A stretch of DNA of 64,000 bases. Source: Closterium sp. Naga37s-1. Taxonomy: Eukaryota > Streptophyta > Zygnematophyceae > Desmidiales > Closteriaceae. Both the position numbers and the translations under genes were made by a program. Shown in pieces: positions 1-12,900 of the stretch. Position 1 is the first letter of the stretch. Each line of letters opens with the position of its first letter. The notes beneath the pieces were generated by a model that did not search any database, had not been told where the DNA came from, and saw only the letters and a program-made list of their open reading frames with translations. The stretch covers positions 1,902,501 through 1,966,500 of the forward strand of contig CANJKZ010000977.1 in assembly GCA_947471745.1 (NCBI GenBank). Direction: 5' to 3'.

Positions 1-26
1 CAACCACTACAGCCCACAGCCCTTAC

Positions 27-3000
27 CCGCCGTCCAGGTGCTCCTTGAATATCTTGTCAAACGCTCGACACATCTCCAGCACCGTGTATAGCTGGGCCTG
101 AGGGAGGATGAAAAGAGGAGAAGAGAAGGGGGGATGAGTGGGTTGAGAAGTGGGTGTCACTCACCCCGGCTTCACCCCCAGTGGGCCGGCACAGCGCTAT
201 CGTTCCCTTCTCAGGGTTGTCAAATGTCGTTGTTGATGCAAAGGGCCACACGCACATACCCATGACTGCAGACACACATATCCCCCCCCCAGGGACCAGA
301 CACGCCACTCATTCCACCAAGCTACTCATTCCAGAAGCCACTCACCCCCGCTTCGCCCCCAATGGGCCGGCTCAGCGCGTTCATCTCCTTCTCAAGGTCG
401 TCAATGTTGTTGTTGATGAGCGACTGGATGCATGCACCTACCCACCTACCCACCTACCCACGCCACGACTGCAGACACACGTACTCCTGACTGCACCTCG
501 TGCCACTCACCCCCGCTTCGCCACCGATGGGCCGGCCCAGTGCGTTCATCTCCTTCTCAAGGTCGTCAATGTTGTTGTTGATGAGACGGACCAGATGTAC
601 CTACCTACCCACGCTGCAGAGCCCGTACCCATGACTGAAGCTCTGGTGGTACTCACCCCCGCTTCGCCTCCAATGGGCCGGCCCAGTGCGTTCATCTCCT
701 TCTCGAGGTCGTCAATGTTGTTGTTGATGAGACGGACCGGATGTACCTAAATACCCGCGCCACGAGTCCACGCCTGCAGACACACATACCCGTGACTGCA
801 CCTCTGGTGGTACTCACCCCCGCTTCACCCCCAATGGGCCGCCCCAGGGCGTTCATCTCCTTCTCAAGGTCGTCAATGTTGTTGTTGATGAGCGACTGGA
901 TGCCCGGAATCTTGGAGCGAATCACTTGCTCTAGATGCTGCCAGCACAGCAGCATGGGGAGAGGATACGCAGGGGAGAACACGTGAGGGAGGGCATATGA
1001 GGGAGAGCATGTGAGAGAGTGGAACCCATGAGGATCTGAGACTGTGTTGATGAGCGACTGGATGCCCGGGATCTTGGAGCGAATGACTTGCTCCAGATGC
1101 TGCAGGCAGGGCACAGCAGCACAGGGGACACGACACGACACGCGGGGGGGAACACGTGAGGCAGCGCCTGTGAGGGAGACACAGTGGAGTCCATCCAAGT
1201 CTGAGTATGCGTTGATGAGCAATGAATGCCCGGGATCTTGGGGTTGGGGCGAATGACTTGCTCCAGATGTTGCCAGCACAGCAGCATGGCACGGCATAGG
1301 GACATGACACGTGAGGGAGCACATCTTGGTCAGTCAGGTACTCAGTGATTCAGTGCCTGAAGGTGAAGGGAGCACATGCTGTGGCAAGAGAGTTTTGCAG
1401 CGTCTGAAGGTGATTTTTTTTGCCATACCTTGAGCGCGGGTGAAGGCCGTACCTTTGACAGCATCTTGGCGAGGTACTCAGTGCCCATGCGGTTGGCCAG
1501 GTGGGAATAATCCGCGGACGTCTGGAAGTACTCCCTCTCCTTGCGCCGAGACGCCAGCATGTCCACGTTGCGGTTGATGCTGCTGCCATGGTTTCATGTT
1601 TTCAGCAGGTGAAGTGGGAGGCCGTACCTTGGAGAGCATCTTGGCGAGGTACTCGGTCCCCATGCGGTTGGCGAGATGCGAGTAGTCAGCAGAAGTCTGG
1701 AAGTATTCCCTCTCCTTGCGCCGGGATGCCAGCATGTCTACGTTGCGGTTGATGTCGGCCTGAGAGCGGTTCACCACGCCCACCCACGGGTACTTGAGCT
1801 TGTACGAACGCCCCTCTAGCACCTGGTGGTGTGTGGGAAGGGAAGGGGGTGCAGCAAGGAGGGGTGTGCAGGGAGGACAACCGAGTTGATGACTGCCTGG
1901 GAGCAGTTCACCAGGCCCACCCACGGGTACTTGAGCTTGTATGAGCGCCCCTCTAGCACCTGGTAAGGAGGAAGGGAGTGGGGTGCAGCAAGGAGGGCGT
2001 TGGAGCAAGGAGGGCGGTGAAGGGAGGACAGCTGAGTTGATATCGGCCTGAGAGCGGCATGTGAGGGGTTGCAGCAAGGTGGGGGGTGCGGAAAGGAGGG
2101 CGGTGCAGGGAGGACAGCCGGGTTGATGTCGGCCTGAGAGCGGTTCACCACGCCCACCCACGGGTACTTGAGCTTGTACGAGCGCCCCTCTAGCACCTGG
2201 TGGTGTGTGGAGGGGAGAAGGACGGGAAGAGAACAGACGGTTCAAGGCGGGCAAAACCACATGCACTTTTTGAGGCGCATAAAAAACAGCATCGAAGCTG
2301 GGCAAAAGGACATTGCGGCAAGGGAAAAGGCAGAAAAAGCAGACGTACGTCAAGCGCGTTGGTGCCCTTGTCCATGAGGTCGAGCTTCGTGAGCACACCC
2401 CATGTCCTCTCGCCTGCACGCACCGGGATTGGGACCCAACAACGCGGAGCAGCATAGGGAACACAAGCAGAATAAAGGGTTGAGAGGGAGGGTGTAAGTA
2501 AAGTCAAGCGCGTCGGTGCCCTTGTCCATCAGATCCAGCTTCGTGAGCACGCCCCATGTCCTCTCGCCTGCATGCCAACCATGGGGGCCGGGAAGGGGAC
2601 CAACATGGGAGCAATCATGGTTGGGTGAATGAGGAAGGGAGTACATCAAGCGCGTTCGTGCCCTTGTCCATCGGGTCGAGCTTCGTGAGCACGCCCCATG
2701 TCCTCTCGCCTGCACGCACCGGGATTGGGACCCAACAACGCGGAGCAGCATAGGGAGCACAGAGCGAAAGACAGAGTTGAGAGGGAGGGTGGGTGTGAGT
2801 CAAGCGCGTTGGTGCCCTTGTCCATGAGGTCAAGCTTTGTGAGCACAACCCATGTCCTCTCGCCTGCATGCCAAGCACAGGGACCGGGAATCAAGACGGG
2901 GACAAACACGGTGGGGCTAAGAGGGAGGGTTGGTTGTTCTAAGGAGCCGCACATACTAAACTTAGGGGGACACGTACAGTAAGGAGCTCATGGCTTATCG

Positions 3001-5579
3001 CCCTTAGAATGATGCACTCTCACAACTACTCACCCTCAGGTTCGACCTCTCTGGCCATGCGCATGGCATCGGAGGTGGCAATGTCTTTATCATTTCCAGG
3101 GCTATTTACCCTGGGGGCTACTTGCCTAACTAACTACTCATTTACAGGATTACTTACCCTCAGGGTCGACCTCTCTGGCCATGCGCATGGCATCGGAGGT
3201 GGCAATGTCTTGATTGGCGGGGGACACTGCCAGGATGATGCAGTTGGGCTGCAGGGGAGGGAGGGGAGGGTTGGGTTGAAGGCGGGAGGTGGGGAATGGT
3301 GGAGATACTATGAAGGTTTGTAGGTCAAACACACAATGCAAATGCCTTCATTGATGATCAACGCAGCCAGAATGACGCAAGCAGACGCTCCACCCCGCAC
3401 TCCCCACTCTCCATCCTCCTCCTGCCTCGATCCCTCGTTCCTCACCCCCAATAAACACCACCATTTCAACATTCTGCCATACCATGACATTCAACATTTG
3501 GACATTGCTGAAGCTGCACCCAATACCCCCACACGACCCCCCCAAGTCTCATATCCCTCATGCGTTCTCCCCGATCCCCACAACGTCCCCACACTCGTCT
3601 TCCCCACACTCATCTACCCCACTTTCACCCTCCCCACACTCACCTTCTCCACGTACTGCCGAACCATCTCCTCAATGTCCCTCACAATGGTCTCCGATTG
3701 GCCCTCTGCGGTCATTCACACCACCAACGCCACCACCACAATCACACAGGTCCCCACCAACACAGAGACAGACAGACACACACAGGTGAGGCATTGATCA
3801 GACTCCAGACAGGTCACAACAGGCACACAACACACTGGAAAACAGCGCCACCTCTCACGCTTACTCCAATGCTCTGCGACATCTCAAAACTCAATGTGCT
3901 TCCCAGCGCAATAGTCCGAGTGAAATAACAAACCACGGAAGGGGCGGGTGGCGAAGGGACTACAGATAGTTACAAACCTGCATTTTCCTGCCACCCGGTG
4001 TATCCCAGCCAGCCATGTGCAACTGCTTGGCAACTCACCCACAGCAATCTTTGTGAGTCCGGGCAGATCCACCAGAGTCAGGTTCACCACTGCAGGGACA
4101 CAACAACGGGCAGGAGCTCGGTCAGCGTTGAAAAAAAAGGAGACCTATGGAAAACCATGGGCTTGGCACCAATAGATACACACTACATGGAAGCACACAG
4201 GTAAAAGGATAGATGCTGAGGTGGCTGCATACCATTGGGTGAGTAGATGCTGAGGTGGATGGGGACAGGCGAGATCATCTTGGTCTTCCCAGTGATTCGA
4301 TCCGTTTCATCAGCAACCTCCTTTCTCACAGCAGCTGCGGAGAAACGTGAGCAGAAATCGGAAAAAGAGGCATAACGTTAAGTATGAGAGACGAGATGGG
4401 CCAAGAACATTGATATGGTTGCATGACAAAAAACCGCCAGTCCTACAATTGGCAGAATCGGGGCTGTAATGATTGATTCCCGCCACGGCCTCGCTCATTC
4501 ACCCCACCAGTCGGTGTGACTTCCCTGCCTGGTGCAAAAACTATGCATACTCGGCTTCCCATCACACGTTTTCACTCACTCACCCCAGTCAGTGTACTTC
4601 TTGCCCGGGTGGTGCAGGAACTCCGCGTATTCGGCTGCTGAGTCCACCTTGTGCAGCTGCAGCACCAGTGGCCGCCGGGTAACGATGCCTGAATCCACCC
4701 GCACAGCACAGCACCGCAGAGCCCCACATAGCAGAGCACAGCACCACACACAGCACAGCACAACTCATCACCGGACATCATACACCATCACCACATACAA
4801 CGACACAGCACACACACACCAACCCAGCGGACGGTCATGATTAGGGCTAGCAAGAGCAAGTGAGCCATCAACATGGGAGCTCGCGACGACAGAGACCAAC
4901 ACATATGAATACTCTCTGAAAGATAAGTTATTGCGGAACATGACTGAAACCTTTCTGAAACATCCGGACGGAAGAAACAAACCGCTGGCTGCAGATATAC
5001 CTGATCCTCGAGGAAGGAAATCCTTCCCCACAATGCTCTCTAGCACCGACGATTTGCCCGAACTCTGCCACGTGATGGGAACGGGATGGAAAAGCCAAAC
5101 GGAGGCATAATAAGGTTGCTTTGAGTCACGCAAAACTCGGCACCGCTATGCATCAGACTCAGCATCAGACTTAGCAAACCGTTACACAGGCTTCAGGTTG
5201 ACAGACGCCGAGATGGGACGAGTCATTTTAAGAAATGCGCCAGAATATGTTCGCGAAAGAAGCATATTCATTCTAATATAATTGTGAACCAAGACACTCT
5301 ACGCTTGGTGCAGCGCTACTACCGGACGGTCATACATATGATTCCAAACCCCAAGCGTTATGTATTTGATGCGAATTTATCAGTTTCGCGTGACCTCATT
5401 TCGAAAATCTATCCGACGCGCGTGACTACTATTCGCCTCACCTGACCTCCCACCACAGCCACCGACGGAAGCTGCTCCCATAGCGTCGGAAGCGCGTCTT
5501 CGGCGCTCGACACGCCATAGTCTCCTAACACCGTGCACGCCTGCTGAAGCCGATTCACGAGACCTATCAGATTATCCAT
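27..5579 (-). CDS. DRP1: DRP1-type dynamin-related GTPase, 3' end beyond window
   Basis: Large GTPase that assembles on membranes in clathrin-mediated endocytosis and cell-plate formation (known for plant DRP1). Exons in transcript order, with phases agreeing throughout: 5579-5442, 5064-5001, 4688-4584, 4334-4233, 4089-4039, 3705-3644, 3248-3158, 2413-2349, 1822-1628, 937-818, 97-27. These give 354 codons from the start; a donor at 26 leads out of the window. Visible motifs are the P-loop GGQSSGKSS (residues 44-52), DLPG (144-147) and TKLD (213-216), then the stalk segments found in DRP1 ([47 protein letters not shown]). The start is chosen because [20 protein letters not shown] matches the DRP1 amino terminus. 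Exons 7 to 10 are flanked by partial tandem copies of themselves. The gene is divergent to DRP2. Confidence 0.93.
165..1275 (-). repeat. Exon-edge repeat cluster, DRP1 exon 10
   Basis: One complete exon (937-818) is preceded in transcript order by two copies of its 5' part with the acceptor (about 1275-1210 and 1107-1030). It is followed by four copies of its 3' part with the donor (about 735-652, 590-508, 420-345, 235-165). The 3' copies encode variants of [20 protein letters not shown] and run into GTGAGT-like donors. The last copy (235-165) is the most diverged. Confidence 0.85.
1454..2196 (-). repeat. Exon-edge repeat cluster, DRP1 exon 9
   Basis: Copies of the exon's 5' part start after an acceptor at 2196 and 1959 and read [15 protein letters not shown] before diverging. 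The complete 195-nt exon is 1822-1628. A copy of the 3' part (about 1582-1454) follows, with its own GTACGG donor. The 1959 copy has changed residues (VNRSQAD reads VNCSQAV). Confidence 0.85.
2349..2863 (-). repeat. Four tandem copies of DRP1 exon 8 (G4 motif)
   Basis: Four 65-nt copies, each with an acceptor, lie at 2863-2799, 2709-2645, 2567-2503 and 2413-2349. The last encodes [20 protein letters not shown] and ends at GAC|GTACGT. The 2709 copy is also complete with a GT donor but reads LDPMDKG. The other two lack GT directly after the exon. The 2413-2349 copy fits the family best and was used in the gene model. Confidence 0.85.
3038..3095 (-). repeat. Partial 3' copy of DRP1 exon 7
   Basis: This segment repeats the end of exon 7 (the region encoding [13 protein letters not shown] and the following bases), downstream in transcript order of the complete exon at 3248-3158. 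It lacks the 5' half. Confidence 0.7.
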
Positions 5580-6922
5580 GTGTCCTTATTTCCGACAACC
5601 ACGTAATTAGAAAAAGAATAACGCTGTAAGTCCGAGTCGTGGTTCCTGAAATTTGCCGATGCTAAATAGGTATCGACTCAGAAACGAGACGCTGACTATT
5701 TTGTCGGAACAAGAGGGGTTGAAAGCGGAAAATGGAAGAAAATAGCGTCGAATCCGCTCATGGGAAACTACACGGAGGACCGACAAGCCCACGAGAAGCT
5801 GCGCGCGTATGTCGATCTGCTGCCACGGTGATGGCGAGTGCCGTGTGTGATCTGTGTATGCGCTGCCTTCTTCAAATGAAAGTGCCCAGTCCAGTTTCTC
5901 TCCTCGGGATTTGGTTTCAGTCAGCTGATCCTTCTCCGTCCTCCTGCTCTTCCTGCCTGCCGAACAGGACCTTGGAGTTGGATGGAACTGGAACTTCCGG
6001 AAAAGCGCGGCTGATGAATCACAAATTCGTTGCGCCGCACCCCACCGAGAGAAAAACTGCTATCCCGCCGCTCTTTTCCGGCTGGGGGCTGGTGTGGTGG
6101 GGGGGAATCTCGGCGCCCCTGTCAGGCTGTTGGCGGGGAGGGATTGGTTCGTCGCAATGGCAGATTCTAGGAGGTTGCTCGATAGACCGATTCCGCCCGC
6201 AACAGTGGCAGCAGTGCTGTATCGCGTATGAGCCCGTTTCGGAGAGCAGAAATAGGCTTTATATAATAGTAAACATACGTAATTGTTCTCACCCTGTCGA
6301 TATGCCAATCCATTTCAACATTCTGCTACGCATTTTTCCACCTTTTATCGGCGAGTGTCCTTCCGCGAGTGCGCTTCTTCCCCCCCCCTTTGCTCCTTGT
6401 GCTGTCCCTCCTGCCCAACACAGCAGCACATTGAACTGCGTACCGAAAGCCCAGATTCCCTCAAAACCCTGCCCAACCGTGCTACAATGTAAGCGTATCG
6501 CTTTGCCGCGCAAAGCATCTCACCAAACCACACTGGACGAAACTCTCATGAAACGCTCCCACGATCAAGTGCACAATATGTATCCTAGATTCCATCAGAC
6601 GGGTTCAATCAAGGCATTTCGGCAGAACCGGTGGTAGTAGCTTGTGTCAGTGAAAGCTCCTCCTTGGAGTCTGGTTCTGCCAATCCAAGGCTCGTCTGGC
6701 TTCGCAATAGGAGTTAACGTACTGATGGTCTCGCTTTATCTGGACACGATGCTCCGCAATTTTTAGATTGCTCGGTTGCATCGTCCATTTGATATCTGGA
6801 GCTGACATTCGGGTCTTCATGCCTCCGATCCAGGCGAGGGCTCTCGGGTGAATCCAGTCCGTCTACTCCTCAAGCGCTGTCATTGCAATAGATTCGTTTA
6901 GACTCCATCGTCGCTCGCAGCC
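5580..6922. promoter_or_regulatory. Shared spacer between divergent DRP1 and DRP2
   Basis: This 1.34-kb stretch separates the DRP1 start codon (5579, minus) from the DRP2 start codon (6923, plus). It must hold both promoters and 5' untranslated regions. An open frame of 301 codons (5732-6637, plus) shows no family resemblance or convincing start context and is taken as chance. No clear TATA box could be assigned. It is more AT-rich and less repetitive than the flanking introns. Confidence 0.6.
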
Positions 6923-9900
6923 ATGGACGATCTGATCTCGTTAGGCGAGACGCTTCAGCAGGCGTCGTCCGCGCTCGTCGGCGATGACCTTCCGGACCCC
7001 GACGATTCGCGCTCCAGCAGCGCCTCCTCCTCGCCCGTCATCCAGCTTGTCGTGCTCGGTGCTCCGGTCAGTTCCGTGCCTTTTCAGTCGATTCCGTGCC
7101 TTTTTGAGTCAGTTTCACACCTTCTTAGTCAGTCAGTCACGTGCCGTCTCAGAAAGTTATGTACCCCACCGTGAGCATGTAGTTTCCACTGTAGTCTTGT
7201 TTCGACAATTCCACTCTATGCGACTTTCGTCCTTACCATACCCTTTCCAAAAGCTTCGTTTGTGCCGTGACCTATACGTAAAAGCTTCGTCCGTACCTTT
7301 CCCCGCGAGCTTTTGTCGTACCATTTAATCGGAATCGTACTTGATTAGCGTGTGATACCAGCTCATGTCTAAGCGGCTCAAAATACAACGTTGTGGTAAT
7401 GAATTCGTGTGTGATGTCAGCTCTACAGTGTTTTTCCTCCCTTTCTCCATTCACCCCTCTCGCCACCCCTCGCGCTGGAGATAAACGGTGTGACCTGAAT
7501 CCCAATCTCCTCGCCACACTGTACCAATTCGATCGGTAATCGTGTCATTTTGTTCCCCCACACACTTGCATTGCATCCCTGCAGGGCGCCGGAAAATCTG
7601 CCGTTCTCAACACCCTCATTGGCCATGCCGTTCTTGTAAGTCACTATACACCGCAGTCGCTATAATTCCATTCAGTCGTGTCACATGTTCAATTCAATTG
7701 TTTTCAGCCTGGTGGTTGTGGCATCTCACGACACTGGATTATTTTTCTCGACGTGAAAATCATATCTTGCTGCCTGCGTGCCTGATTGCAGCCAACGGCT
7801 GAGGGCGGAGCCACACGTTTTCCTGTTCTGGTGGACCTTCAAAGGGACCCCAACCTGGGGGTAGGCAGCATCCGAGCGAGTCTCGGACCACGAGCCAACA
7901 TGCGGAAACCCTGTGAGTGGAACGACCTTGGTTTTTTCTTCCTCTCCCACTTATCCTTTAATACAACTCCCCAGCTCTCTATCTGTGTGTGTGTCACCAT
8001 TCGCACTGGCAGCATCGTCCGGCACAGGAAGACCACAGATCCTCGAGTAAATCATTAACCACCACCCATCTGACTCTGCCTTTTTCCCTCGTCCACCTGT
8101 GCCTCGCTCTTTTTGTGTGTGTGTGTGTTGTCTTTGTGTGTGTGCGTGCATGTGTGTGTCACCACCACCAGCGGAGGTGCGGCAGGCACTGCTGGCGGAC
8201 ATGGGGCAGGCCAAGTCCAAGTCAAGGAGCCGCCAGGAGGCACACCTCATCCTCCGCTCGCCAATCGGTGAGTCATAGCTGACAGTTCCTTCTCTACAGT
8301 CCCTTCATGCGTGTATGGGGGAGGCTGTCACCGCCACCAGCGGAGGTGAGGCAGGCGCTGCTGGCGGACATGGGGCAGGCCAAGTCCAAGTCAAGGAGTC
8401 GCCAGGAGGCGCACCTCATCCTCCGCTCGCCAATCGGTCAGTCTCGACTCTCACCTGACAGTCCCTTGTTTTCACTCTCAGCCTGGTCGGGTCCTCCCCT
8501 CCCTGCTCTTTCTTCCCTTTGTTTGCGCCCATACATCTGTCTTCTCTCTTTCCTTTGGCGGGCGCCTTTTCTGATCTGGTGCCTCGAATAACCTACCTGC
8601 CTTGACTCCTTTGACATAAATGCTCCTTGTATTGAATCTGTCCTCTCTCTTTTCTTTGCTGAGTTGTTTCTTCTTCAAGCTATCCTCTCTCTGGACCATC
8701 TCTGAGTTGTTCAAGCTGCTCCCCTTTTCCCTCAAGGATGCTGCAGCCCACTTCACAATCTGCATCCGCAGTTGTGATTTCTCGACTGTCATGCCTGCCA
8801 TTGCCCATAGTCGCTCCTCCTTACGTTTGTCTGCTCATATTTTTCTCTTTCCCTCTTTCCCCTTCCATGCAGCGCCTCCGATCCGCGTGACGGATCTTCC
8901 TGGAGTTGAGCGGTCGTCAGACCTCGATGGCACAGTAAGTGCCTTTGTGCACTTCGTTTTGTTTTCCGGGGGAAATAGAAAGATTTCTTCGGCACACCGC
9001 TGCTTGCAGCGCTGGGATTGGGAGCTTGTTCCCTCCTTTTCCCTTCTAATGACGTCATCACATGTGGTGACGTCATATCAAGGGGTGCCAACATGGATAG
9101 GGGCTGTTGCTGCTGCTGCAGCAGCAGTGGTTCCCTTGGATGGGCTGAATTCATTGGCAGCAGCACTGACTGATGGTGATCATCACGATCCAGTCAGTCG
9201 GTGCCCTTATGGCTGCTGATGCCAGACTCCCACCCACACTGCCGCAGTAGTTCCCTTGGTTAGGCTGAACTGAACACAGGGCCTTCCACTCCACGTCGTA
9301 TTGCTTGGGAATCCGTGATGCTTCCTTCTCATACCCCGTCATGCTTCCTTCTCTTCTCCCCTCACCTCCGCTACCCGCGCATGGGCGTTTCTCCCACTTT
9401 GCCTCCCCAGCTGCAAGACAACGTGGCGAATCAGGACGCCATCATCCTCGTGGTCATCGCTGCGTTTGAGAATGCCAGAAATATTCATTCCTTCTTTCAT
9501 GCTCTCTCGTTTCCTCTCATCTCCCGACTTGTGGGTTTGTCACATTGGCATGGCCCCCAGCTGCAAGACAACGTGGCGAATCAGGGCGCCATCATCCTCG
9601 TGGTCGTCACGTCAGTGCGTTTTAACAGTTCTCGAACCATGCTTCTTTCCATTCCATCATGCATCCCTCTCCCCTTCCCACTTGTCCCACACGGCCTCCA
9701 GCTGCAAGACAACGTGGCGAATCAGGGCGCCATCATCCTCGTGGTCATTGCTGCCACGCGCGTCAAGGACTCCCTCAAGCTGCTGCGCCTGGCGCATGAC
9801 ATCGACCGCGATGGTAGGACTATTTGAGCGTGATAAAAGAGTGTCTTTGAGCATGGAAGGTGTGATCCAGTACGGTGAAGCTACTGCTGATGCTGCTGCT

Positions 9901-12900
9901 CCTCATCAACATCCTCGTGGTCATTGCTGCCACGCGTGTCAAGTCAAGGACTCCCTCAAGCTGCTGCGCCTGGCACATGACATCGACCGAGATGGTAGGT
10001 CCGCTCTAGCATGGTCAGTTGCATGACTAGGGGGAGTCGAGGGCATGGTAAGTGTGATTTAGCGGGCTGCTGCTGCTGCTGCTGTTACTGTTGCTGCTGC
10101 TCCTCCCGCTCCTGCTCCTCGTGGTCATCGCTGCCACGCGTGTCAAGGACTCCCTCAAGCTGCTGCGCCTGGCGCATGACATCGACCGAGATGGTAGGTC
10201 TGTCTGTTCTACAGTATGGCCAGTACCATGATAAGTGTGTGTGTTCGCGAGCATGGTAAGAGTGTTCTAGCATGGTGCTGCTGCTTGGGGACACCACCAC
10301 CTCTGCCGCACTGCCTCCGTTCCCTCACTCACTCGCCCATTTCTCCCTCCCCTCCTCGTGTGGTTTTCCCTGTTCCTTCCCTCCTGTGTCTGCCTGCTCC
10401 CTCCTGCCCCCTCCTCCCCCCCGCCACCCGCTCACCCCTCCCGGCCCCCAGGTGCGCGCAGCATAGGCGTGATAACGCAGTTTGAGCGTGTGGTATCAGA
10501 CAAAGCAGCCGCCAAGCTCGCCCTGGAGCTACTCCAGGGGCAGGGCGCGGCCATGGCGCAGGACTACCCGTGGGTGCCCGTGCTGGGGCAGCCCCTGTGG
10601 GGTGCCCACACAGACGTGTCTGCCTCTTGTCCTCCCCACTTGCCCGTTCCCCTTCCCTCGCATCCCGTCCTCTCGCCTCGCACAAAACACTTCTGCACCC
10701 CCCCACACCACCCCAACCCCCCTCCCACCCCCTCCCCCCTCCCCTCCCTCCCCCAGGTGCGCGCAGCATAGGCGTGATAACGCAGTTTGAGCGTGTGGTA
10801 ACGGACAAGGCAGCCGCGAAGCTGGCACTAGAACTCCTCCAGGGGCAGGGCACGGCGATGGCGCAGGACTACCCGTGGGTGCCCGTGCTGGGGCAGCCCC
10901 TGGGGGACACGGACACGGACAGACATGCCTCCCTTCCCCCCACTTGCCCGTTCCCCTCCCCTCCTGCTACTTCCAGGGGCGCGCAGCATAGGCGTGATAA
11001 CGCAGTTCGAGCGTGTAGTATCAGACAAGGCAGCCGCGAAGCTGGCACTAGAACTCCTGCAGGGGCAGGGCGCGGCGATGGCACAGGACTACCCGTGGGT
11101 GCCCGTGCTGGGGCAGCCGCTGGGGGACGCCCACTCAGACGCCTCCTTCCCTTCCCCCCACTTGCCCGTTCTCCCTCGTTTCCCTCCCGTTTTCTCTCCT
11201 GGACACCCCACCACACCCTCCCACACCACTCCCCATCCCTCCCCTTCCAGGTGCGCGCTGCATAGGAGTGATAACGCAGTTCGAACGTGTGGTATCAGAC
11301 AAAGCAGCCGCGAAGCTGGCACTAGAGCTCCTCCAGGGGCAGGGCGCGGCGATGGCTCAGGACTACCCGTGGGTGCCGGTGCTGGGGCAGCCGCTGGGGG
11401 ACGCGGACACAGATGCACCGATGGACGAGGTGTGGCAGGGCGAGCAGAAGGCGCTGGCGAGTGTGATGAGGGCGCTGGGCGTGAAGGGCATGGAGGGGTC
11501 CATGGGGCGAGATGCGCTGCTGCGCATGATTGCCCGGACGATGCGGCGGCAGATGAAGGAGAAGATCCCCAGGATCATGGCCGGGTGGGTTGTGGTTTGT
11601 GGGTGGGAGTAGGTTGGGGTGGGTGGGGGCAGCCCCTAGGACGCATGGGGCATGGAGGGGTCCATGGGGCGAGACTCGCTGCTGCGGATGATTGCCCGGA
11701 CGATGCGGTGGCAGATGAAGGAGAAGATCCCCAGGATCATGGCCGGGTGGGTTGTGGGGTGGGTGGATGGGGTACTGGGGAGGAGGGCTGTGGGTTTTGA
11801 GACGTCTCATGACAAGAAGAAAGAGAAGGTTGGGGGTGGTGGGAGGGTGCGTTGGGCTGGGTGGGTCGGCTGGCTATTGGCGAGTGTGATGAGGGCGCTG
11901 GGCGTGAAGGGCATGGAGGGGTCCATGGGGCGAGATGCGCTGCTGCGGATGATTGCCCGGACGATGCGGAGGCAGATGAAGGAGAAGATCCCCAGGATCA
12001 TGGCTGGGTGGGTGGGGGTGGGTGGGGTGGGTGGGAGGGTGGGTGGGTGGGTGGGTGGGGTGCTGGGGAGGGCCGTAGGAGACTCTAAGGGATCATGGCA
12101 GGGTAGGCTGGAGTAGGTGGGTGAGTTGGTAGCTGGGGAGATTTTCATCTGATTCCCCTTCCCCTTCAAACCATTTTTCACCCACAGCCTGGAGTCGCGG
12201 TGAGTGGACGTGGAATCAGAGTTGCTGCGCCTGGGCGAGTCCCTCGTATCCGACCTGCAGGGCTCAGCTTGGTGTCTCCTGGGACTCTCAGTTCGCTCCG
12301 ATTTTCAGTTATTCACACCCGCTCTCATTGCCTTCCCCCACACCACACCGACTCCCCTCCCCACAGCCTGGTGTCGCGGTCAGTGGACGTGGAATCAGAG
12401 CTGCTGCGCCTGGGCGAGTCCCTCATCCCAACCTGCAGGGCTCATGTTGCCCTCTGCTTCACTCTCTTTCCGTTTACCCTTCCGGCCCTTCCCCAACCCA
12501 CACCATCCACAGCCTGGAGTCGCGGTCAGTGGACGTGGAGTCGGAGCTGCTGCGCCTGGGAGAGTCCCTCATTTCCGACCTGCAGGGCCCTCGAGGCGAC
12601 CTTAGTCATTGTTATTCACTCCCTCATATGCCCTCTCTGCACTCCACACCTCTCTCTCCTCCCCACAGCCTGGAGTCGCGGTCAGTGGACGTGGAATCAG
12701 AGTTGCTGCGCCTGGGCGAGTCCCTCATATCCGACCTGCAGGGATCCAGGGCCGTGGCTCTGGAGCTGTGCCGGGGGTTTGAGACTTGCTTCATTGAACA
12801 CCTGGATGGCTGTGAGGTGAGTAACAAATATAATAATTCATTATTATGTATTAGTGTTATTATTATTGAATCAAACCCCAAAACGAACAACAAAACGAGT

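Noticed and set aside
5732..6637. Plus-strand open frame of 301 codons between the two dynamin genes
   Set aside because: Mixed composition with no family resemblance, and it occupies the shared promoter region. Kept as spacer.
8013..8046. Possible extra DRP2 exon ([12 protein letters not shown])
   Set aside because: It has an acceptor and a GT, but including it breaks the phase into the next exon. Skipping it restores both phase and the family's length in this region.
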